Positions 42,363-53,135 of a DNA stretch of 64,000 nt are shown one piece after another. The notes below the pieces were generated by a model, which was not told the origin of the DNA, made no database searches, and was given only the letters and a program-made list of their open reading frames with translations. This DNA comes from Rapana venosa. Taxonomy: Eukaryota > Mollusca > Gastropoda > Neogastropoda > Muricidae. Location of the stretch: the NCBI GenBank assembly GCA_028751875.1, contig CM054135.1, positions 6,962,269 through 7,026,268 on the forward strand. The letters run 5' to 3'. A program made the position numbers and the translations under genes. Positions within the stretch are counted from its first letter, which is position 1. Every line of letters begins with the position of its first letter.

Positions 42363-42395
42363 CCCCCAGAGTAGAGGAGAGAGAGTAGAGAAGAG

Positions 42396-42443
<48 letters not shown>

Positions 42444-42626
42444 CCAAACTTATAGATCATAAATTGAACACCTTCATACTGTGGAATAGTACACATAGTT
42501 GTTACACGTGGTAATAAGATATTAAAATAGGAGATTCACTGGAGCTCAAGTACAGTCAACAAGTCCAAAATAATATTGAAAATCGAAAGTATGAATATGC
42601 CCTTTATTAGAATACACAATAATAGA

Positions 42627-42685
<59 letters not shown>

Positions 42686-42800
42686 ATGAATTAATTGCAT
42701 ATCGGTCTTAGGCCATAATACAGAGAGAGAGAGAGAGAGAGGAGAGGATGAGAGAAGAGAGAGAGAGAGAGAGAGAGGAGAGTGTGTGTGTGTGTGTTTC
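42363..42800. repeat. (GA)n microsatellite blocks
   Basis: GA tracts at about 42,378-42,440, 42,628-42,683 and 42,720-42,782, ending in (GT)n at 42,783-42,797. The ~190 bp between them has no gene signal. Confidence 0.85.
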
Positions 42801-43440
42801 AGAGATGGTACTAAAGATAAAATTCTCAAAACAGTACACGATCACCTTGGACACTTATTTTGATTACTCATACAAAAAATATGTTATGATAAAATAAAAA
42901 AAATAAAATAAAAATAATAATAATAATTAATTAAATAAAAAATAAAACCTCAATACGATCACCTTGGACACTTATTTTGATTACTCACACAAAAAATATG
43001 TTATGATAAAAAAATAAAATAATAATAATAATAATAATAATCATAATCATAATCATAATAATTAAATAAATTAAAAAAAAAACCTCAATACCCATACTCT
43101 TACACAATAAAAACAAGAAAGAAAAGAAAGAGAAAGAAAAAACAACAACAACAACAACCAGCTAAATTCTATAAGGTCATAGTGAGAGAGAGAGAGAGAG
43201 AGGGAGAGAGAGAGAGACGAGAGAGAGGATGAGAGAGAGGAGAGAAGAGAGAGAGACGGGATCTGAGAGAGAGAGAGAGATTGTGTTTGTTGTGTGTGTT
43301 TCATGATACTCTAAAAAATATATAATTCTCAAGACAGTGCACGATCACACCATTTGATTATACTCAATGCAGGTTATTTGTCAAGATAATTTAATAAACT
43401 CAATACCCTGTATACTCATACAATAAAAAAAGGAAGTGGA
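42790..43440 (-). repeat. Diverged repeat module with partial tandem duplication
   Basis: The segment CGATCACCTTGGACACTTAT ... CAAAAAATATGTTATGATAA occurs at about 42,839 and again at about 42,958, each followed by (AAT)-rich sequence. A third diverged form lies at about 43,340. These are reverse-orientation relatives of 5,280-5,900. A (GA)n block sits at 43,183-43,280. Confidence 0.65.
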
Positions 43441-43481
43441 GAAAGGGGGGGGGGGGGTGGTAGGCCTAATTCTATAAGGTC

Positions 43482-43531
<50 letters not shown>

Positions 43532-43640
43532 ACAATGACATTGACAATGACAAATTCTTTTATTTCGAGATAATATGGAATATATGCACAACTCATGTAG
43601 CTTTTGTTAACATCTCTGTCTTCCGAACGGTTTGGCGCAT
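43482..43640 (-). mobile_element. (GA)n plus SINE-B 3' tail
   Basis: (GA)n at 43,483-43,526, GACAATGACAAATTCTTTTA, then TTTCGAGATAATATGGAATA and a degenerate remainder. Confidence 0.65.
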
Positions 43641-44248
43641 TCAGATTTGCTTGTTTATACCACAATACTGTATACAGTCTAACAATAAAAACAAGGGGAA
43701 TAACCCTTTCAAATCAGCTCCCCCCCCCCAAACACCCCCCCCCCCCCAAGACAAGAAATAAAAGCATAAATCCATAAAAAAGTACCCCACCCCCACCCAC
43801 CCCCAAAAACCTTAACCGAAAACAAACAAACAAAAATAACAAAGATTAAAGAGAATGGAAAAACCAAACAACAATGATGATGAAAAAGAGCAAAACAGAC
43901 AAGAGCAACAACACAAGAACAGTAGAAAAACAACAGGGGGGGGAGCCAAGAAAATAACACAACCAAATTAATAAGTCAATAAAGATAACATCTTACACAT
44001 TGTCAAATGGTACAAAATACTTGTTACACATAATTATAATCATTATTAACAAAACAAGATCATTTCAATAACAATGAGATATTCACTCAAACTCCCAAAT
44101 CAATTAGTGAAAATCAAGAAATCGAAAAATCAAATGAATAAAACCGAAACCAATTAAACAAGAAAATAGACCACAAAACACTCCCTTCCCAACACCCCTC
44201 CCCTAAACAAACAAGAGACAACCTCCCCCAAAAGTCCAGACTAAATAC
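43641..44248. other. Non-coding segment mirrored at 5,905-6,295
   Basis: A/C-rich sequence with C-runs (43,722-43,747) and (AAC)-type stretches. The 44,000-44,030 segment TTACACATTGTCAAATGGTA is the reverse complement of 5,953-5,974. No gene. Confidence 0.6.
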
Positions 44249-44690
44249 AAGCGTGTGGGCGCGCGCGCGCGCAGCCCTCAGCCTCACAAACACACACACA
44301 AACACACACACACACCCACACACACCAACACACACACACCACACATACACACACACAATACAAAAATCTTAACACACACAGCACACACACTAGCGCACGC
44401 TTAGCCACGCATGACACCACACACACCACAACACACACGCACAACATACACATCACACACACTAATAAAAACACTCACCCCACGCACACATACACACACA
44501 CATTACACACACATTACACACACATACTCACACATTACAAACACATATAACACACACTTTACGCACGGGATTGCCACGCACTGGCCACACCAACACTCTC
44601 ACAAACACACCATCACATCCATCAACATAGCACATCACACACACAATTATACACACAAACACGCACACACGTCACATCCTAGGGACTACA
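44249..44690. repeat. (CG)n plus long CA-rich tract
   Basis: CG core at about 44,258-44,272, then CA/ACAC-rich sequence to about 44,680 with interruptions. The His/Thr-rich and Cys/Val-rich frames across it are artefacts. Confidence 0.85.
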
Positions 44691-45351
44691 TATCACATTC
44701 GCGCTAGACCATTTTTCTCTCACATACAAAGATAATAGGACAACATGTATTTATTATACAAATATATACAACTGTACAAGTTGTACAGACAAAAACAGGA
44801 AATAAACATTATTGATGTGCACGAAGACTAGCATAGCTAACCGTAAGCATCAAAGAGAAAAATTGTCCAAATTCTTAACATCGCTCAGCTTTTCAACAAG
44901 ATAACACACAGAACTGCTTTGCTTTCCGCTCTCATCGGCACCACTACTGTGAATGGGGGTCATTATACGCAGCTGAGTACATTCACTACAACTTACACGA
45001 CACATATACACACACACATATTCATCATGCGCAAAATCCTATATACACATTATTAGTATTTGATACTTAAGTCTCAGAGAGTAATGAATTTGTCAAACGA
45101 GAATCGCTTTGCAAATTGAACATCCATACATCTGTCTTAACACGAAACTACAACCCAAACTTCAATTTTGCTTATGGGGGAAAACTCATGACAAGTTCAT
45201 TGTTTAACAAATCAAAACAAAGCCAAGGGCACACGCACACACACACACACTACACTCACACAACCAACCACACCACACACAGAAACACATCACATTTACA
45301 ATAGCCAAAGCCAAGACTCCTAATGTTCATGTTTTCGCAGAGAGTACTAGA
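44691..45351. other. Unassigned sequence, no gene seen
   Basis: AT-rich, with a 17-bp palindrome CTGTACAAGTTGTACAG at 44,772-44,788 and a (CA)n at about 45,232-45,260. No recognisable repeat family or ORF. Confidence 0.5.
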
Positions 45352-45359
45352 GAGGAGAG

Positions 45360-45399
<40 letters not shown>

Positions 45400-45490
45400 A
45401 ATGACTCATGAGTGACAATGACAAATTCTTTTAATTTCGAGGATAAGATGAATAAGCGCACATGTGCTTTTTTTTTACAGTCCAGTTCCC
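45352..45490 (-). mobile_element. (GA)n plus SINE-B 3' tail
   Basis: (GA)n at 45,363-45,397, GACAATGACAAATTCTTTTA, ATTTCGAGGATAAGATGAAT and AAGCGCACATGTGC, then a T-run and CAGTCCAGTTCCCC. Confidence 0.75.
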
Positions 45491-46259
45491 CGATAGATGA
45501 GAGCGAGAGAGAGGAGAGAGGGTGCGCCTTGTTATCAAAGGATGAATAATAAATGTATATTAGCTCGCGACATGGAACTAGCACAGGATCACCATAATAT
45601 TCTTTACGAATATTACTCGTACAAATTTCGAACGGCCTATGAAACGAATAAACGAAACGCGGGCAATAACGACTCAAGCAATAAGGAGAAGAGAAAACAA
45701 TCGCTAAAGTCTTTCTAAACATTGAACATAGCTATTATAGGACAAGTTGTTAGGTGGATTTGAGAGATGAGTTGACTTGATCTGGGGGTGGGGGGGGGGG
45801 GGGGGTGGGGGGGGGTGGGGGGGAGAAATTACAGCGAGTGGGAGTGTGTGAGATGTGTGGTGTTGAGTGTGTGTGTGTGGTGTGTGTGTGTGTGATGTGG
45901 TTAAAGATTTATGCTTTTTGTTTGTAAACAAACAAGACAAATAAGACATAGGACAAAAAACTAATGAATATCATTCTCAAATAGCAGATAATTTTTTCCA
46001 CTGGTTTTTGGAAAACACTCTTTATTTCATTTATACTCGCTACAGATTAACACATATTATTGTTATGATAGATAACATTTCTTATAACTAAAGTGTAGTT
46101 TAAAAAAATTTAAAATACTAATTTTAGTTTTTTTAAATAATGTTTGAAAAAAAAGATAAATAAAATAAAAAAAAGCCGTACACTTGCTCTAGACTCAACG
46201 CCTTTGCTTTAACAATACATAACAATGATAAGTGGCTTTTTGATGACCGCAGAGGAGGA
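45491..46259. other. Unassigned, with G-run and GT repeats
   Basis: G-run with T interruptions at about 45,784-45,824 and GT/GTG repeats at 45,842-45,898. AT-rich to 46,190. No gene. Confidence 0.55.
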
Positions 46260-49200
46260 GAGTAAGAGATGAGTCGAGACGCGAGTTATGATGGGAGAGA
46301 GAGAGAGTAGAGAGGAGGCACAAACAGTCTGTCACATTCCATATCAGGTGAAGGGAATGGTAAGGGGCAATTGATTGTGGAGGATGGAAAAGGCAGATAT
46401 GGTAAGGGAGGAATTGCAACTTTTGCCTTTAAGCTAAGGACGGTGGTTCTTGGTTATTTGTTGAGGTTCTCAAGGCATCGTTTGATAATTGAGTTCTTTG
46501 TTGACTTTGTTATTGATTGATGTTTGTTTAACATGAACGATGGCATGGGAGATACCACACCAGACAATAGGGCACTGAGTAAGAGTCAGATAATAAGACG
46601 TTTGAAGAGATAGTCCCATTCTCACGGCTATTGGGGATCTCCTGGGCTCTTTATTTCGCAATAAGTAGCTCTTCTGGAGTGGTTTAGGGGGGTACAGACT
46701 TGTGTCTCCGTTTATATGTTTGACTGGAACTACAGTTCCCTGCGGTATTGATCCTTGAAACATCAGTGACTTCCGTTGTAGATATTAGTAGTACGTTGGC
46801 GTAAGTGGGAGAAGTATTTAATTTGAGTTTAGTTACTCAGCTATCTTACTTAGTGTAAGCTGGTACTTTTTTATGTATATAAGAGGACCAGTCTTTAGAG
46901 AGATCGTAGGTCATACGACCGTGTCTCAGTAATGGGTTTCATTGTCAGTTTTGGACTAGCAGGAAGATATCCACATATGGCGGTTAGTAAGGTAGTCTTG
47001 TGGTAGACTTGTGATTTTAAGATGCGGATGAATAGTTTCCTTGAATGATAATTTAGTCACACAGAGAAATGTGCTTTGATTTTGAGAATATTGGTCTTCT
47101 CTTTTGACAGTTGTATTGCATAGATTGAGATAATGTGGTAGAATCTCAAGAATCTGTGATGTTTTGTTCATCTCTGTAGTGTGTACTCCTGGATATCCTT
47201 GTGGGATGGGTTTGTTCGCAATTGACTTCCTTTATAATTTTGATGGGTATCAAGGGTTGTGGGTTAAGTTTTGACGCTTTTGTCTAGTGGTAATAAGCGA
47301 TGCATTTTGTTTTTTGGGGGTGTATAGACATTTGTTTTTTGTTCGGTCCATTCTCATAAGCTGATAAACACTTTTTTGTAGGATGCCTCTTTGCTAGAGA
47401 AGATTGAGGTTATTGTGGTATCGTATGAATAGTTTGTGTCTCATCAGCAATAGTTAGCATTTGGAGTTGGATTGTGGTGAGGTTAGGTCCATTCTAATTG
47501 ATATGATGTGATGATATGTGAATAGGCAGTAGTATGGATAACCTTGTGGTACTCCATGGGCTTGGCTTGGGCCTTGTTGATGTTTGGATGTTAGTTGTGG
47601 CATTTGAGACACAAACCATGTTGCCTTGGTTTCTAGTTAGGAAGCAAGTAGTGTGTCAAGGTTTTTGTAGAGAAATGGTAGACAGGTTTAGGGTTTTTTT
47701 ATGAGAAGTAGTGGTGTGGTCAATTGTGTCAAAAGCTTTTCATTGAGAGTCTACAATAGTATATCCACTAAAAATTTAGCTGTCATTAAATGTTTGAGTA
47801 GCCAGTGTCGTACTACGGAAGGTTAAGCGAGCGGACGCAATGTATGAATGAGGTGATTTTTGTCGCTGAACTCCTGACTGGATTAGGGTGGCTTAACTGT
47901 TGGTGTATCTAAACTGACCGGATCATATGTGTTTGGTTTATATTTATAGTTTTGTTCATACAGGGTTTGGGCAGATAGGATAGTATATGATGAGATACAA
48001 TTTGTGGTCTATAGTGTAGGTGGGTCTGAGTGTCACCCAAGATTTGTAGCATGGGGATTACTTTAGCTGGTTTGAAGCACTTGCGGGAAATGGTTTCTTT
48101 TTTTTTCAAGACTCAACATTGGGTAATGTAATATGAAATGTTTAGTGGTCGTACTGTCGATAATCTGGAGCTGACTAGCTTCAATGCATTTCCACACGCT
48201 GGTGCCTATTCATCAAGACCACGCGTTCTTGATATTGTCTTGCAGGGCGTGTTAGATAACCATGAGACCTCTAAGAACAGACATAAATGGAAATGTGAAG
48301 TTTTGAAGGAGTTCAGCTGCTTTCACTGTCAGATATTGTTTTAGTTCATTGAGTTATACTTGGACTTTGATTTTATTCTCATTTTTAACTACATGTTAGT
48401 AGGAGACATTAATATTGAAAGTGATTTGTAAGTTGTTTCAGCAGTAACGTCTCTGGATTCTCATTTGTTTTGAAGATGTACTGTTGTTATAGTTATTTGA
48501 TTTGATGGCTCGCCATACGCACAGTACTTTGGGTTTTGTTTGAGGGGATAGGTTATATGTCCGTTAGGAAATATTCGCTTTTTTTTTCCTCGCAGTTTTT
48601 GTGATGTGTCAGGATTTGCTATAATTTTTTTGACTTCTTCAGAATTAGTTATCGTTTCTTTCAAAAGCGAGTCATCATAAGTTAGCATGCTTCCTTCTAG
48701 ATGCCGTAGTGAGCAAGTGGTTGTGGCGGTATATTTGATTTGAATTGAGGTTTTAGTGGGGCATGTTTGTTGTAAATAGCGTAGTTATAAGTGTTTATCC
48801 AAGAATGCTTTAGGGCTAAGTCGGTTGAGACAAGGGAATGTTTTTGTGATTTTGTTCCGAAAGAATGGAGGTTATTAATAGGATAAGAAATGATTTCAGT
48901 ACTAGATTTGAGCAAAGGAACCGTATATATTATGTTTCTTGTCCGGCCAGGTTTGGGGATTATTTGTTCGTTTTTTGGACCCACGTGTAACAGGGACTTG
49001 GGTAGTGATCGCTACAGGGATAGACCGGGGATAAAGTTTCGACAATAGTTGTTGGGGTTAAGATATAGTATAGAATGATGGTCATATTATTGTGCTTGAG
49101 TTTGTGATTGTGACTCTCGTGGGTGTATTAAATTAGTTGGTGGAGGTTGTATGAATTTATCTTATCTGGGGCCAATGAATTATTTACTCTTTTGTTAGAT

Positions 49201-49790
49201 TAGCGGATGACCTTTACCAGTCTCCTGATAAGATTTATTTCACTTGATTCTAATAGGACTGTTATTCATTCATGGAGGTCATAATTGTGTCAGTCCTCAG
49301 TTTCTTGTCGCTTTGGGATGTTGTTGATTTCCCGGTTTGCTCAAGGATCGGCAATTACAATTAGGTTGGGCCCCGTTTTATAGAAATCTCTAGATATCCC
49401 ATCATCGGTATTATAACAACATTAAATGTTTAAATTGGAGAAGAGACGCTTGAAAGGTTTATGGACTTTCGCATATGTATAGTTTTAGGCTTCCTGTTTC
49501 TTGGGCTGGTTGCGTTGACTTTATCGCAGGGTGTGTGTATTGTTCCCTGGATATAACTATCATTGTCCATATGATCGGTCTGAGGTCTCGACTCAGAATC
49601 TGCCTCTAGTATGTGAAACATGTAATTCCTTTGTTTTGTGATAAGAGTATGAGATATTTCTTCGAAGTTTTATACTTTTAGATATGCAGTGGTTTAGAAG
49701 TTAGGTGGCAAATATCCTGTAGGCATATCCTTTAGAGGGCCACCTTATTGTGGTTGGTATGCATTTGTTTTTATTTTTGGTGTGTAGAGG
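46260..49790 (-). mobile_element. LINE-D: heavily indel-damaged CR1-like copy
   Basis: Follows LINE-C in order and orientation from the 3' purine-rich end (about 46,290) to the endonuclease (about 49,770). Anchors are ATTTTGTTTTTTGGGGGTGT (47,302-47,321), TCTTTTGTGATAAGAG-type endonuclease sequence near 49,640, CTAATAGGACT (49,250) and GTAGTGATCGCTACAG (49,002-49,017). Unlike LINE-A, the damage is mostly small insertions, deletions and short local duplications and not base smoothing. No frame exceeds ~97 residues and none shows a complete motif. Confidence 0.72.
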
Positions 49791-50179
49791 AAGGGATATG
49801 TGTTAGTAAGGAAGACGAAACGCGAAGACCAAGGGAACAACTGGCAGTAAGGGAAAACTAGAAAATAGTTGGTAGTTTGGAGAACTCATACTCACACATA
49901 AAGGGGGGTATATGAGATAGGGTGGGGTGGGTGGAGGGGAGTTGTGAAGGAGAAAAATGAGTTGGGATCTCAAAGAATCAAGGAACAGAACTGAGGTGAC
50001 GGTGTAAAAACAAAATTAACCGGTAATTTGAAAAATCCTCTACACTTGTTATAGCTTCACAACAGTAAAACAAACGCTCAGGTAACTTCGCGATAAACCC
50101 TGTAAGTGTCAGATTAAAAGGGTCCCATGGCTTTCATTAGGAGCCTGGTCACAGTTAGTCTACTTCCTAGCTGAAGAGT
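49791..50179. other. Unassigned flank upstream of LINE-D
   Basis: A G-rich stretch at 49,921-49,945 may correspond to the G-run upstream of LINE-C (37,977). The remainder is not matched to anything in the window. Confidence 0.4.
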
Positions 50180-50760
50180 CTCCCTAATGGCCAACACCAA
50201 ATTGTACAAAGTGCTGCTCTCCGTTGATAAATTGCAACCTGATGGAGGCAGTGAGGATGTGTCCCGAGAGTTGGTGCAGCAATTCCTTGTCCAACTAGTA
50301 AAGGGTCACTCAGTTAAATAGCTGAGGGGGTGGGTGGTAGGAAGACATCGCAGCACAGGCCACGTCTATGTTGTCAAATGAAAAAGGGCCACTCAGCTAA
50401 GTAGTCCAGGGTTTTCGCTGCTCGGCTCTTTCCTCTCACTGAAGATATATGTACTGTCAAGCGCACGTAACTGAATAAAGTCACTCAGCAGTCACTGAAC
50501 AATGCCACACAGCGAATAGTCCCTAGTTCGATGCACAGTGTTGCACACTTCACTGCACAGTTTGTTTATCACTGAAAAAAGGCCACTCAGCAATTAGTCC
50601 AGGGATTTGCTACACAGCTCATTCCCTCACTGAATAATGTTACTCAGCAGTGACTGAACAATGTCACTCAGCAGTCACAGAACAATGCCACACAGCGAAT
50701 AGTCCCAAGTTGGATGCACAGTGTTGCACACTTTACTGCATGGGGACTGTCATAACAAAG
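50180..50760. repeat. Tandem repeat, period about 182 bp
   Basis: GATGCACAGTGTTGCACACT occurs at about 50,530 and 50,712. GGCCACTCAGC(A/T)A, CACAGCGAATAGTCCC and CACTCAGCAGTCACTGAACA recur in register between them. An older, more diverged unit lies to the left. Shorter internal duplications of the ACTCAGCAGT(C/G)ACTGAACAATG segment are visible. Confidence 0.75.
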
Positions 50761-51334
50761 CTGAGACCTGTTGCACTGGTCAAAACTGATGTTTAAAAAA
50801 AACAAAACAAAAAAAAACCACACACAAAAAAACCCCTCCAACCAAACAAATAAGCAAACAACTACAAGAGAGAGAGAGAGATGGGGTGTGAGTATGCATG
50901 TATTTTGGTATAACTGCGGGTGTGTCTAAATCACCACGTAGTGAATGGACATGAAACAAAACTGAACAAAACAACAGATAGCTCACCTTACCTCCCCTGT
51001 CGGATGACATGGAGTTTGGCGTTAGCCCAAACACCCAATGACACCCACACGATCCTCCTTCCTTCTCCATGTGCTCCGGTCTTCTTCTTCTTCTTCTTCA
51101 CTGGTCCTGCTGACTTCATGGATTCTCATCCAAATCCTGTGGCATGAGAATCCATGAATATTGACGACTTTTTTTTAAACGTGTGTTCGCTTTTCTGTAC
51201 TTTTGTCTTGCGTTGTGTAGATTATAAGATCTAACGAATTCACGGAGTTTTTTTTTTTAAGGGAGATACTGACAGATTTGAAAAGATATTAAACCAAAAT
51301 GAACACTGCATGTATATTATGGGTAAGGTCTAGT
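50761..51334. other. Unassigned, contains a perfect 13-bp stem
   Basis: CATGGATTCTCAT (51,117-51,129) and ATGAGAATCCATG (51,144-51,156) form an inverted repeat with a 14-nt loop. A (CTT)n lies at 51,081-51,099. No ORF supported. Confidence 0.5.
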
Positions 51335-51392
51335 TCATGTTGTAAGCGCTTCGATTTGTTGGTTTTACAAGATTCAGCGCTATATAAATTCC

Positions 51393-51437
<45 letters not shown>
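51335..51437 (+). mobile_element. L2/SINE-A type 3' tail with (ATT)n
   Basis: GCGCTTCGATTTGTTGGTTT, TACAAGATTCAGCGCTATATA and AATTCCATTT run into (ATT)n. It is the same tail as in SINE-A and the L2-like 3' ends, without a recognisable SINE body. Confidence 0.75.
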
Positions 51438-51789
51438 GTCAGCAGGGCAGTACAGCGAAGACTGGAGCAAATAGAGAAGGAGGATCATGTGGGTGTCATT
51501 GTGTGCCGCGGTTAATATCAAACAGGGTGACAGGTGAGAAGCCGGCAAATGAAAAAAATTCTATTACCAGACCTTAATAAATGAAACACTCTCTATACAA
51601 AAAGCCCTTTCTGATATCTCAGTGACAGTTTCACCACCACAGATGCTTTGTCTTTCACTGGCATACAATATCTACACGCACAGCGCACACCTTAAAACTT
51701 ATTCCACTTTTTTTTAATAATAAAGAGAAGGCCATTATGTGTAAGGTCGAAACGGATGACATCATTGACAAAACTGCATACACACCAAG

Positions 51790-51862
51790 TCTGGATGTAA
51801 AAACAAAAACAAGAAAAGGACATGAGTTTATGCTTACTCCATTATCCTGAAATAAAATAAAA
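51790..51862 (+). mobile_element. SINE-B 3' tail, diverged
   Basis: GTCTGGATGTAAAAAC, then GGACATGAGTTTATGCTTAC, TCCATTATCCTGAAATAAAA. Ends in (AAAT)-rich sequence instead of (TC)n. About 150 bp of unassigned sequence follows. Confidence 0.6.
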
Positions 51863-52019
51863 TGAAATAAAAATATAAAAAATCAGAACAAAAACAAAAC
51901 AAAACAAAAGGAAAGGAAATAAAACAAAATAATCATATTAAAAAAAAAAACACCAATGAGATCAGGCACCGCATCCACGGCAACTAGGAGGGGGATGCTG
52001 TGACCTTGGCACAAAAGAC

Positions 52020-52640
52020 AGACTGGCTGGTGCTCGGAATAACCAGGAAGCCCGTTCCACCAGACTTGCCACAAGACAATAGGCGAAAACTTCAACCATA
52101 AAACACAGGAGCACTCATTCTCACCAGCCTCTGTGAAATAGCCAGGAAGCCGTTCCACCAGACTTGCCACAAGACAATAGGCGAAAACTTCAACCATAAA
52201 ACACAGGAGTACTCATTCTCATGGGGACATATGGGGACGGGATAGCTCAGTGGTCGGAGCGCTCGCTTTCCCCCAGCCAAGCTAAGCAGCGTCGAGCGTG
52301 GTTACCAGTTGGATGGGTGACCGTTTGCGCACCTGGGCTTCAGTACAGTTCACCCAGCTGTAAATGGGTACCTGCCCTCTTTAGGGTCAGGGAAGGTAAA
52401 GCAGCGAGGGAGAGAAGATGGGCGTCGCCCTCAATATGCTGGCCCTAGAGAAGTGAGGTCTCTGACGCCTCGCTCCCCTACGACCTTATAGGTTATGGGA
52501 CTCCTTTACCTTTACCTTTTTACTCATTCTCACCAGCCTCTGTGAAATAACCAGGAAGCCCGTTCTACAACACTTGCCACAAGACAATAGGCGAAAAAGT
52601 GAACGAAAGAAAGGAGCAGCCGTTCTCCCCAGCTTTACAA
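52020..52640. repeat. Three-unit ~100-bp tandem repeat, split by a SINE
   Basis: AACCAGGAAGCC ... CTTGCCACAAGACAATAGGC begins at about 52,041, 52,140 and 52,549. The last gap is explained by a 311-bp insertion (SINE-C plus target-site duplication). After subtraction the period is 98-100 bp throughout. Confidence 0.88.
52222..52520 (+). mobile_element. SINE-C, intact insertion with target-site duplication
   Basis: Flanked by perfect 12-bp direct repeats TACTCATTCTCA at 52,210-52,221 and 52,521-52,532. Box A TAGCTCAGTGG is at 52,243-52,253. The 5S-like promoter segment is at 52,279-52,323 (AAGCTAAGCAGCGTCGAGC ... TGGATGGGTGACCG). The body continues through CAGCTGTAAATGGGTACCTG to CCCCTACGACCTTATAGG, and the tail is (CCTTTA)n. 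This defines the full element at about 299 bp and serves as the reference copy for the family. Confidence 0.92.
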
Positions 52641-52881
52641 ATCGGCGTGCCCTGATCAAAGATTTGGCCGCACGGAGGCCTAGTATGGGGAGGAGACCTT
52701 TGTGTTCCTTGAATAGACAGGCAGGCGATTGAGGGTACCAGGCTTTGGTTTCCCTAGCATTTCAGATTGTAGGTCTGCTTTTATTTCCTTACGCCTTTGT
52801 TGTTGTTTTTTCCCTTCTTCTTCTTTTGTTTTTTAAAATAAAAGAAGTAGCTGCCATGATGTCAGTCAGGCCGCTATAGCG

Positions 52882-52885
<4 letters not shown>
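52641..52885. other. Unassigned sequence
   Basis: No ORF, repeat family or RNA signal recognised. Confidence 0.5.
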
Positions 52886-52886
<1 letters not shown>

Positions 52887-52936
<50 letters not shown>

Positions 52937-52953
52937 ATCTCTCTCTCTCTCAC

Positions 52954-52992
<39 letters not shown>

Positions 52993-53021
52993 CTCTCTCT
53001 CTCTCTCACTCACTCAATCTA

Positions 53022-53067
<46 letters not shown>

Positions 53068-53068
53068 C

Positions 53069-53131
<63 letters not shown>
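52887..53131. repeat. (CT)n and (ATCT)n microsatellite
   Basis: (CT)n to about 52,960, then (ATCT)n with CT and CA interruptions to 53,131, adjoining the broken end of LINE-E1. Confidence 0.95.
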
Positions 53132-53132
<1 letters not shown>

Positions 53133-53135
53133 TTG

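Noticed and set aside
51117..51156. Perfect 13-bp hairpin as a terminator or small RNA
   Set aside because: No promoter, no repeat family and no conserved context; a single stem of this size is expected by chance in 64 kb of repeat-rich DNA.
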